Assembly (NCBI GenBank): GCA_048595745.1
Contig: CP184361.1
Length of the DNA: 64,000 nucleotides
Strand: one strand, 5' to 3'
Origin: Aquipseudomonas alcaligenes_A
Lineage (GTDB): Bacteria; Pseudomonadota; Gammaproteobacteria; Pseudomonadales; Pseudomonadaceae
This document shows, in pieces, positions 44,739-51,094 of this stretch. The position numbers were made by a program, and so were the translations under genes. The notes below the pieces were generated by a model that had not been told where the DNA came from, searched no databases, and worked only from the letters and a program-made list of their open reading frames with translations. The stretch's first letter is position 1. Each line of letters opens with the position of its first letter.

Positions 44739-46529
44739 TCACAGGTCGATGCTCGAAACGGCCCAGTCGATACCCTGGAAGTCGGGCATCTCGCGGCCAT
44801 CATCGGCGCCCATTTCCCGGGCGATGGCGGTGTTCAGTTGTTGGTTCAGGCGCATCAGCAGCGCATCGTCGGCCTGGGCAGCCAGGTTGAGCTTTTCCAG
44901 CGGGTCGGCGTGCAGGTCGAACAGTTCCAGATCGTTCCAGCGCTTGAGGGCCTCCAGGCTGGTCGGGGTGTTGCGCTCGATCGGCGAGAAGTAGCGGGTG
45001 AACTTGTGGCGGCCGTCATAGATGCTGCGCAGGCTGCCGCGCTTCTTCAGGTTCGGCCGATAGCCAGCCTCCTGCACGGCCACTTTCGGCGGCACGCCAC
45101 GGGCGCGGCCCTCCGAGATCACGCGGGTCAGCTCACTGTCGTTGGTGGCGATACCGCTGTAGGTGAAGAGGATCTGTTCGCGCACCGTGTGCAGCTCGCT
45201 GGCCGCCAGATTGTTCAGTGCCGGTGCAATGTCCCGCCCAGGCAGCTCGCGGCCAGCCGCCTCGGCAGCCTGCGTGGGGCTGGCGCCGCAGAAGGACAGC
45301 AGCGACGGCACCAGGTCGATGTGGCTGGTCAGTGAGACGCACTGGCCGCCGCCCTGCACATCCGGGTGGCGGATGATCAGCGGTACGTGGATCGACTCTT
45401 CGTAGGCGAACGGGCCTTTGCCGCGCAGGCCGTGGGCGCCGCCCATTTCGCCGTGGTCGGCGGTGAACACCACGATGGTGTTGTCCTCCAGGCCGAGCTG
45501 CGCCAACTCGTCCAGCAGGCGGTTGACCTGGCCGTCCACCGACAACAGCGAGTTGTAATAGAAGTCGTTGAAGCGCTGCCAGCGTGCATCCTCGTTGGGA
45601 ATGCGGCCGAGGGTGTAGCTCCAGGCCCGGTCGAACTCGTAGTGAGCCTTGGGCCGGTCCGCGCTGGTCAGGCTCTGGTAGCGGGTGGCCGGCAGCGGCA
45701 GTGGCCAGCGCTTGTCGTACATCGGGTGCCTCGGTGCGCGCGAGGACTGCATCATCAGCTTGCCGTTGTCCTGCACCTGCTCACTGCCGACATCGGTGTT
45801 GAAGTACATGATGTCGTGCGGGTTCACCAGGCTGACAAACAGCGACCAGGGCTTGCCCTCTTCGCTGAGCCGGCTGCCGGTACCGCGCAGCCAGGAAATC
45901 GCGCTGCCGGCGATCATGTGGTCGTTCTTGTAGCCGCCTAGAGTGTGGGCCAGTACATCACCCGGCCAGACGAAGTCGGAGAAGCCGTAGGCGTCCATTT
46001 CCTGAGTGAACAGGCGCTCGGGAGTCTCGGTGTCGAAGGCGCGATTGAGGTGCCACTTACCCTTGTAGGCGGTGTAGTAGCCCTGCTTGCGCAGCATGTG
46101 GCCAATGGTCGGTGTGTTGGTGGACAGTGGCTTTACATAAGGCATGTCGACGTTCTCGAACATGCCGTTGTCGCTGGTCTGCAGGCCGGTCAGCAGCACC
46201 GCGCGCGAACTGGTGCACATCACCGCCGGGCAGTAATGGTTGGTGAAGGTGGTGCCGCTGGCCATCAGGCGCTGGTGCGCAGTCAGGCCCAGATCGTTGT
46301 GCAGGGTTCGGGAGAAGCGTTCCTGATCGGTAAAGATGAACAGCACGTTGGGCTTGCCGCTCCGCTTGCCCATGGGTGTGGTGGGTTTCTTCGCCGCTGG
46401 AGCCGTTGTGCTGGCACTGGCTCCAGCTGGCAACACGGAGGCTGCCAGCGTGACCCCGGCCATGCCCAGGAAACTACGACGGGAAACACCTTCCAAAGGG
46501 TTCTTTACCTGCGAACTTTCATCACTCAC
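44739..46529 (-). CDS. Tat-exported sulfatase-like hydrolase
   Basis: A 596-residue sulfatase/alkaline-phosphatase-superfamily enzyme. A Tat signal (SRRSFLG at residues 16-22) precedes the first metal-site strand PNVLFIFTDQE. The formylglycine motif is CTSSRAVLLTG with Cys105, which fits the C-x-[PS]-x-R rule with Ser in the third place. TADHGEMGGAHGLRGKGPFAYE forms the second metal region (seen as FTADHGEMGGAHG). It starts at GTG 46529 with AGGAG eight bases upstream. Tat export of a folded, cytoplasmically modified sulfatase makes sense. The sulfate-ester substrate is unknown. Confidence 0.88.
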   Translation of the reverse strand: MSDESSQVKNPLEGVSRRSFLGMAGVTLAASVLPAGASASTTAPAAKKPTTPMGKRSGKPNVLFIFTDQERFSRTLHNDLGLTAHQRLMASGTTFTNHYCPAVMCTSSRAVLLTGLQTSDNGMFENVDMPYVKPLSTNTPTIGHMLRKQGYYTAYKGKWHLNRAFDTETPERLFTQEMDAYGFSDFVWPGDVLAHTLGGYKNDHMIAGSAISWLRGTGSRLSEEGKPWSLFVSLVNPHDIMYFNTDVGSEQVQDNGKLMMQSSRAPRHPMYDKRWPLPLPATRYQSLTSADRPKAHYEFDRAWSYTLGRIPNEDARWQRFNDFYYNSLLSVDGQVNRLLDELAQLGLEDNTIVVFTADHGEMGGAHGLRGKGPFAYEESIHVPLIIRHPDVQGGGQCVSLTSHIDLVPSLLSFCGASPTQAAEAAGRELPGRDIAPALNNLAASELHTVREQILFTYSGIATNDSELTRVISEGRARGVPPKVAVQEAGYRPNLKKRGSLRSIYDGRHKFTRYFSPIERNTPTSLEALKRWNDLELFDLHADPLEKLNLAAQADDALLMRLNQQLNTAIAREMGADDGREMPDFQGIDWAVSSIDL

Positions 46530-46571
46530 GAGCCGCGCTCCTGCCAGTGCACATGGGGTCTTTTAGAAATG

Positions 46572-46599
46572 AACTTAATGTCATTTTGTACATTAAGTT
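46572..46599. promoter_or_regulatory. Perfect inverted repeat, likely repressor operator of the sulfatase cluster
   Basis: AACTTAATGT (46572-46581) and ACATTAAGTT (46590-46599) are exact reverse complements with 8 bases between. The repeat overlaps the predicted -10 box of the minus-strand promoter. Size and symmetry suit a TetR dimer, and a TetR gene lies in the same cluster. Confidence 0.6.
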
Positions 46600-46621
46600 T
46601 ATTTTTGGGTGCGACCGTCAA
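46592..46621 (-). promoter_or_regulatory. Putative promoter of the sulfatase cluster
   Basis: Reading leftward, TTGACG (46621-46616) is a -35 box and CTTAAT (46597-46592) a -10 box with 18-base spacing, 63 bases before the GTG start. The rest of the 280-base gap to cobF (46622-46809) holds no gene I can support. Confidence 0.5.
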
Positions 46622-46809
46622 TAGGGGGGCAGGAGTATTTTCTGGCGTCGAAAGGCTGGCGCAGCGATTGCTGTCGGCCAGATGGCTTCTGTCTTCGCAG
46701 GGGAAAAAGCCGCTCGGGATAAAGGAGCAGATAGCGCGAGGCTGTTCCTGCCCGATATGGATTCGATCAGGCGCAGGGTGGACAGCCTATTAGCTGTTCA
46801 CCGACCGCT

Positions 46810-47571
46810 TCATGCACTGTCTGTCTTGCGCAACAGGTAGCTATCCATGATCCAGCCATTGCGCTCCCGCGCCTGCGCGCGAGTCGCGGCAATCCGCTCC
46901 GCCACTTCATCCAGCGGTCCCGCAATCAGAATCTCATTCGCCGTCCCCACATAGGCCCCCCAGTAGATATGCAGCCCCTGCCCGACAAACCTCAGGTAGG
47001 TGTCTTTGGCGTCGAGCATCACCGCCACGCTGTCCACACCCTGCGGCCAGCCCTCGGTCAACAAGCGGCCGGTGGTGATTTCCACGGCGCGGCCGATCTG
47101 GTTCAGTGGTATGCGGTGGCGGGCGGTGAGGGCCTGCAGGCTGGTGATGCCGGGGATCACGTCATAGCTGAGGTCGCTGCGCGTAGCGGCGATGGCCTCG
47201 ATGATGCGGATGCTGCTGTCGTACAGCGAGGGATCGCCCCAGACCATGAAGGCGGCCGTCTCGCCATCGCTCATCTGCTCGTCGATCAGCTGCTCGAACA
47301 CCGCCTGCTTGTCGCGGTTCAGCTCGTCCACGCTGGCGCGGTAGTCGGCGGCGTCGCGTACGCGTTCCGGCTGCTGGCCTTCGGCGAAGCGTGGGGCATG
47401 GCCGTCGAGGAAGCGTTCGCAGATTTCCCGGCGCAGGGCGTTGAGCTTGTGTTTGGCCGGGCCCTTGTCCATCAGGAAGATCACGTCGCTGCGGCGCAGG
47501 GCCTTGATCGCCTGTTGGGTGATGTAGTCCGGGTCGCCGGCGCCGATGCCGACCAGCAGCAGTTCTTTCAT
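46810..47571 (-). CDS. cobF: Precorrin-6A synthase (deacetylating) CobF
   Basis: SAM-dependent C1-methyltransferase of the aerobic cobalamin pathway, converting precorrin-5 to precorrin-6A with loss of acetate. The 253-residue length is standard. KELLLVGIGAGDPDYITQQA opens the tetrapyrrole-methylase fold and AAFMVWGDPSLYDSSIRII follows. Its ATG overlaps the stop of the VWA gene as ATGA, so both are in the chlI operon. Confidence 0.95.
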   Translation of the reverse strand: MKELLLVGIGAGDPDYITQQAIKALRRSDVIFLMDKGPAKHKLNALRREICERFLDGHAPRFAEGQQPERVRDAADYRASVDELNRDKQAVFEQLIDEQMSDGETAAFMVWGDPSLYDSSIRIIEAIAATRSDLSYDVIPGITSLQALTARHRIPLNQIGRAVEITTGRLLTEGWPQGVDSVAVMLDAKDTYLRFVGQGLHIYWGAYVGTANEILIAGPLDEVAERIAATRAQARERNGWIMDSYLLRKTDSA

Positions 47572-48263
47572 GGTCTGTTCCAGGTGGGCGCGCCGGAGGC
47601 GGGCGCCAGTTCGTCGATATGGTGGTAGTCGGCGCCCAGCTCGCTGGCCAGCTGGCGGGCGCGGCCGAGGCGGATGGGGGCGCGTTCGATGTCCAGCAGC
47701 AGGCCGGGGCAGGGTAGCGTGGTAAGCCGCGGCCAGTCGCGCAGGCGGCCGTCGGTGAGTAGCAGCAGGCGCTGTTGCTCGCCCGGTTTGTGGCGTTGTC
47801 GGCGGATGAGCCAGGGCGTGGCCAGTTGCAGGGCCTCGATGATCGGCGTGCCACCGCCGGCGCCGAGCTGCTGCAGCCAGGCGTGCAGCTCAGGTGAGGC
47901 CTTTTGGCCGTGCCACAGCCAGCGTGGCTGCGCGCCGCCGGCTTCGAGCACGGCCAGGCGCGCGCGCTGGCGGTAGGCACTGGCGAACAGTTCGGCGAGC
48001 AGGCCCTTGGCCTGGGCCAGGGCGCCATGGCGACGGGTGCTGGCCGAGGCATCGACGATCACCAGCCATAGCTCGCCGGGGCGCAAGCGGCGGGCGTGCC
48101 AGTGCAGGTCTGCGCGGCGACGCGGGCGGCCGTGGGCGAGGGTCGCTGGCCAGTCGATACGCGTGGGCGTGCCAGTGCCGCGTGCGCCGCTGCGTCCGCC
48201 TTGGGCCTGGCCGGGGAGGGGTAGGGCATCCGCGCCTGGGGCCTGGTGCGGGCGGATGCTCAG
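47568..48263 (-). CDS. VWA-domain protein (ChlD/CobT-like chelatase partner), apparent CTG start
   Basis: About 231 residues. The VWA domain begins at LWLVIVDASAST, with the metal-site motif DASAS (a D-x-S-x-S pattern), then GGGTPIIEALQLATPWLI and LLLLTDGRLRDW. Such proteins pair with a ChlI/CobS-type AAA+ ATPase to power metal insertion. The frame is open far upstream inside chlI, but the sequence becomes sensible only near 48263, where CTG overlaps the chlI TGA. No ATG, GTG or TTG lies between there and the middle of the domain-preceding linker (first TTG about residue 58). Confidence 0.75.
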   Translation of the reverse strand: MSIRPHQAPGADALPLPGQAQGGRSGARGTGTPTRIDWPATLAHGRPRRRADLHWHARRLRPGELWLVIVDASASTRRHGALAQAKGLLAELFASAYRQRARLAVLEAGGAQPRWLWHGQKASPELHAWLQQLGAGGGTPIIEALQLATPWLIRRQRHKPGEQQRLLLLTDGRLRDWPRLTTLPCPGLLLDIERAPIRLGRARQLASELGADYHHIDELAPASGAPTWNRP

Positions 48264-49261
48264 GGCTTTTTTGGCCAGGTGGGGGGCTCGCGTCGTTCGC
48301 CAATGGCTACGGCCTGCGGCGGTAGCGCGCCCCACTGGCCTTCGCCCGGGTCCTGTTGCGCTGGCTGTTGTTCCGACGGGTTGGGCGCCGGGGACTGGCT
48401 GGCGACGGGTGGCGTTTGTTCGCGGCGGCGATGGGCGAGGACGAAGGGCTCCAGGACGTCGATATCCTGCGCTTCGATCCGGCTGACGCCGCGCCAGGCG
48501 GCATGGGCGCGGGCGCCGCGCAGCCACACCAGGTCGGCGCGCAGGCCGTCCACGGCAGCGGCGAAGCAGCGCTGGGCGATGGCGTCCAGGCTGGCGTCGT
48601 CCAGCGGGATGTCGCTCAGGCGCTGGCGAGCGTCGGTACAGCGCTGGCGCAGCGCGTCCTGCTCGTTCTGCCACTGGGCGAGGAAGGCTGCGGGGGCGTC
48701 GTCGAAGGCCAGGCGACGGCGCACGATTTCCGCACGCTGCGCGGGTTCGGGCGTGCCGCCAAGCTGCACCTTGAGGCCGAAACGGTCGAGCAGCTGCGGG
48801 CGCAGCTCGCCTTCTTCGGGGTTCATGGTGCCGATCAGCACGAAGCGCGCCGGGTGGCTGTGCGACAGGCCATCGCGCTCAATGTGGTTGATGCCGCTGG
48901 ACGCCACGTCAAGCAGCAGGTCGACCAGGTGGTCGGGCAGCAGGTTGACCTCGTCGACGTAGAGCACGCCGCCGTGGGCATTGGCCAGCACGCCAGGGGA
49001 GAAGCGCACGCGGCCTTCTCCGAGCGCGGCATCCAGGTCGAGGGTGCCGACGATGCGCTCTTCGCTGGCGCCCAGCGGCAGGGTGACGAAGCGGCCGCCA
49101 TCGAGCAGGTCGGCCACGCCGCGCGCCAGGGTGGACTTGGCCATGCCGCGCGGGCCTTCGATCAGTACGCCGCCGAGGGCCGGGTCGATGGCGGCCAGGC
49201 ACAGCGCCAGCTTGAGCTCGTCGGCGGCCACCACGGCGGCCAGGGGGAAATGGGGCTGCAT
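48260..49261 (-). CDS. Magnesium/cobalt chelatase ATPase ChlI-like
   Basis: AAA+ ATPase of 333 residues from ATG 49261 (GAGG seven bases before). Walker A-type loop is LIEGPRGMAKSTLARG, Walker B is GGVLYVDEVNLLPDHLV, and the sensor region is LIGTMNPEEGELRPQLLDRFG. The C-terminal 50 residues are Pro/Gln-rich and of low complexity. In pseudomonads without cobS/cobT, this ATPase and the following VWA protein are thought to assist CobN cobaltochelatase; cobN lies 2 kb away. It is divergent from the aromatic leader region. Confidence 0.88.
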   Translation of the reverse strand: MQPHFPLAAVVAADELKLALCLAAIDPALGGVLIEGPRGMAKSTLARGVADLLDGGRFVTLPLGASEERIVGTLDLDAALGEGRVRFSPGVLANAHGGVLYVDEVNLLPDHLVDLLLDVASSGINHIERDGLSHSHPARFVLIGTMNPEEGELRPQLLDRFGLKVQLGGTPEPAQRAEIVRRRLAFDDAPAAFLAQWQNEQDALRQRCTDARQRLSDIPLDDASLDAIAQRCFAAAVDGLRADLVWLRGARAHAAWRGVSRIEAQDIDVLEPFVLAHRRREQTPPVASQSPAPNPSEQQPAQQDPGEGQWGALPPQAVAIGERREPPTWPKKP

Positions 49262-49337
49262 GGCGTTACCTCGGATCAAAGGTTGAAAAAAAGTGGGGGG
49301 ATCGGTTAGCGTGGCAACCATCGCTCTGGAGATCAGC

Positions 49338-49466
49338 ATGTCGTCTCGTCCTTCCCTGAACCGCCTCGTTCGCTCCGCCGCTGTCGGCGTGGCTGGCGTG
49401 TGCGCGCAGGTCGAGGCCGTCGCTTATTTCTTTTACGGGTATTGGTTTAGCCAGCGGCGCGCCTGA
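49338..49466 (+). CDS. Leader peptide 1, 42 residues, aromatic-rich (predicted attenuator)
   Basis: A small ORF with GGAG six bases before its ATG. The peptide carries AYFFYGYWF at residues 29-37 (seven of the nine residues are Tyr, Phe or Trp), close to its C terminus. A hairpin (GCGCCTG 49459-49465 with CAGGCGC 49474-49480) covers its stop codon, and a strong intrinsic terminator follows 50 bases later. This is the arrangement of a ribosome-mediated transcription attenuator responding to charged Phe/Tyr/Trp tRNAs. The next large gene is a DAHP synthase. Confidence 0.75.
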   Translation: MSSRPSLNRLVRSAAVGVAGVCAQVEAVAYFFYGYWFSQRRA

Positions 49467-49515
49467 TACCCCACAGGCGCCCCAGAGCAAAGGGTCGCCA
49501 CCAGCCAGTTTCACG

Positions 49516-49554
49516 AAACCCCGGTCGGCCACCCGACCGGGGTTTTTGTTTTTT
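49516..49554 (+). terminator. Intrinsic terminator (attenuator) between the two leader ORFs
   Basis: AAACCCCGGTCGG (49516-49528) pairs perfectly with CCGACCGGGGTTT (49533-49545) across a 4-base loop, followed by TT-G-TTTTTT. A 13-bp stem and a T tract make it a strong terminator. It lies upstream of the DAHP synthase on the same strand, where a plain terminator would be pointless unless regulated. Confidence 0.9.
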
Positions 49555-49595
49555 CGGCCCACAAGGCCAGCACGACGCACACAGAGGATCGAAAC

Positions 49596-49697
49596 ATGAC
49601 CGCTTACACCGCCTATTACCGCAGCTACCGCAACTCCGCCTGGCGATTTAGCAGCGCTGCCGCGCACCTCCGAGAATCCAGTCGAACACCCAGATAG
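49596..49697 (+). CDS. Leader peptide 2, 33 residues, tyrosine-rich (predicted)
   Basis: A second small ORF with AGAGGA seven bases before its ATG. The first 18 residues contain four Tyr, one Trp and one Phe (YTAYYRSY at residues 4-11, then AWRF at 15-18). It ends at TAG 49695-49697, 45 bases before the DAHP synthase start. Ribosome stalling here could alter the hairpin before the DAHP synthase ribosome-binding site. Confidence 0.65.
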   Translation: MTAYTAYYRSYRNSAWRFSSAAAHLRESSRTPR

Positions 49698-49705
49698 TGC
49701 GCCGC

Positions 49706-49724
49706 GCGTGGCATGAAGCCACGC
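49706..49724 (+). promoter_or_regulatory. Hairpin just before the DAHP synthase ribosome-binding site
   Basis: GCGTGGC (49706-49712) and GCCACGC (49718-49724) form a 7-bp stem with loop ATGAA. There is no T tract. GAGGA, the ribosome-binding site, starts at 49730. GTGCGC at 49697-49702 can alternatively pair with GCGCAC inside leader 2 (49662-49667). Confidence 0.5.
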
Positions 49725-49742
49725 CGGACGAGGACCACCGCC

Positions 49743-50816
49743 ATGAATGCTTCCGTTACCGCTCTGCACGCACAAGCCGTGCCGCCATCCACCACTCGCC
49801 GCCGCGCCACGCCGCTGCCGAGCCCCACCGATCTGCGTCAGCGCCTGCCGTTGTCCGCCGCTCTCGCTGCCCAGGTTCACACCCAGCGCGAGGCTATCCG
49901 TGCCGTGCTCGACGGTTCCGACCCGCGCCTGCTGGTCGTCGTCGGCCCCTGTTCCCTGCACGATCCGATGTCCGCCCTCGAATACGCCGACCGCCTGGCT
50001 GCACTGGCCTTTGATGTGAGCGATCAGATGCTGCTGGTGATGCGCGCCTACGTCGAGAAGCCGCGCACCACCATCGGCTGGAAGGGCCTGGTGTACGACC
50101 CGCAGCTGGATGGCAGCGGCGACATGGCCGGCGGCCTGGAACTGTCGCGCCGGCTGATGCTGGCCATGCTCGAACGCGGCCTGCCGGTGGCCACCGAGCT
50201 GCTGCAACCGTTGGTGGCTGGCTACTTCGACGACCTGCTGGGCTGGGCCGCCATCGGCGCGCGCACCAGCGAGTCGCAGGTGCACCGCGAGCTGGTCAGC
50301 GGCCTGGATCTGCCGGTGGGCTTCAAGAACGGTACCGATGGCAGCCTGTCGATTGCCTGCGACGCTATGCGCTCGGCGGCGCACCCGCACCAGCATTTCG
50401 GTGTGGACGGCCTGGGCCGCCCGGCGCTGGTCGAGACCGATGGCAACCCGGATACCCACCTGGTGCTGCGCGGCGGCCACAGCGGGCCGAACCATGATGC
50501 GGCCAGCGTGGCCGTGGCGCGGGCCAGCCTGGAAAAGCAGGGCATCGCCGCACGGATCATGGTCGACTGCAGTCACGCCAACAGCGGCAAGGACCCGCTG
50601 CGCCAGCCCGCGGTGCTGAGCGACGTGCTCGACCAGCGCCTGGCCGGCGACGCCAGCCTGCGCGGGGTGATGCTGGAGAGCCACCTGTTCGACGGCTGTC
50701 AGGCGCTGTCCGCCGAACTGCGCTACGGCGTGTCGATCACCGACGGCTGCCTGGGCTGGAGTGGCACCGAGGCGATGCTGCGCGAGGCGGCCGAGCGGCT
50801 GCGTGTGGGGCGTTGA
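49743..50816 (+). CDS. 3-deoxy-7-phosphoheptulonate (DAHP) synthase, class I
   Basis: First enzyme of the shikimate pathway (erythrose-4-phosphate + phosphoenolpyruvate). At 357 residues it is the AroF/G/H type: LLVVVGPCSLHDPMSALEYA, RAYVEKPRTTIGWKGL, GFKNGTDGSLSIACDAM, LVLRGGHSGPNHD and MVDCSHANSGKDP. The ATG at 49743 has GAGGA eight bases before it; an in-frame ATG at 49713 lies in the hairpin loop and has no ribosome-binding site. Two aromatic leader ORFs precede it. It is convergent with cobN. Confidence 0.93.
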   Translation: MNASVTALHAQAVPPSTTRRRATPLPSPTDLRQRLPLSAALAAQVHTQREAIRAVLDGSDPRLLVVVGPCSLHDPMSALEYADRLAALAFDVSDQMLLVMRAYVEKPRTTIGWKGLVYDPQLDGSGDMAGGLELSRRLMLAMLERGLPVATELLQPLVAGYFDDLLGWAAIGARTSESQVHRELVSGLDLPVGFKNGTDGSLSIACDAMRSAAHPHQHFGVDGLGRPALVETDGNPDTHLVLRGGHSGPNHDAASVAVARASLEKQGIAARIMVDCSHANSGKDPLRQPAVLSDVLDQRLAGDASLRGVMLESHLFDGCQALSAELRYGVSITDGCLGWSGTEAMLREAAERLRVGR

Positions 50817-50835
50817 GCTTCTGCCCTTTCCCCAG

Positions 50836-51001
50836 CCCTCTCCCATAAATGGGAGAGGGGGATGCGGCGAGTAGGGCGGGTGAAACCCGCGTTGGCTTGG
50901 TACGACGACACCCCTCTCCCCTCGGGAGAGGGGCCGGGGGTGAGGGTGGTGGCGTGCGGCTCGGATCTCCCTCACCCCAACCCCTCTCCCGGAGGGAGAG
51001 G
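50836..51001. repeat. Cluster of REP-like GC-rich hairpins between DAHP synthase and cobN
   Basis: Three related hairpins built on CCCTCTCCC/GGGAGAGGG: 50836-50859 (11-bp stem), 50911-50933 (10 bp) and 50983-51001 (8 bp). Arms are flanked by CCCTCACCCC or its complement. Between the first two is a separate small inverted repeat GCGGGT-GAA-ACCCGC (50876-50890). They sit between two convergent genes. The same hairpin recurs at 54870, 54933, 58366, 62482 and 62537. Confidence 0.8.
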
Positions 51002-51033
51002 AGCTAGTCGGGATCCGCACATGGGAGCTGGGT

Positions 51034-51080
51034 AGCCCGGATGCAATCCGGGGCGGGCAATCCCGGATTGCATCCGGGCT
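51034..51080. repeat. Perfect 19-bp inverted repeat, possible bidirectional terminator
   Basis: The left arm 51034-51052 (AGCCCGGATGCAATCCGGG) is the exact reverse complement of 51062-51080, with a 9-base loop. There is no long T tract. It is the last element before the cobN stop and could insulate the convergent genes. Confidence 0.75.
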
Positions 51081-51094
51081 GCAGGCTGTAAGGC

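Noticed and set aside
48264..48674. Upstream extension of the VWA protein inside chlI
   Set aside because: The extra ~137 residues are Arg/Pro-rich and read out of frame over conserved chlI codons.
49713..49742. Earlier DAHP synthase start at ATG 49713
   Set aside because: The codon lies in a hairpin loop without a ribosome-binding site; 49743 has GAGGA at good spacing and the usual protein length.
50836..51080. Repeat cluster as a CRISPR array
   Set aside because: Units are palindromic, unequally spaced and without uniform spacers; there are no cas genes.
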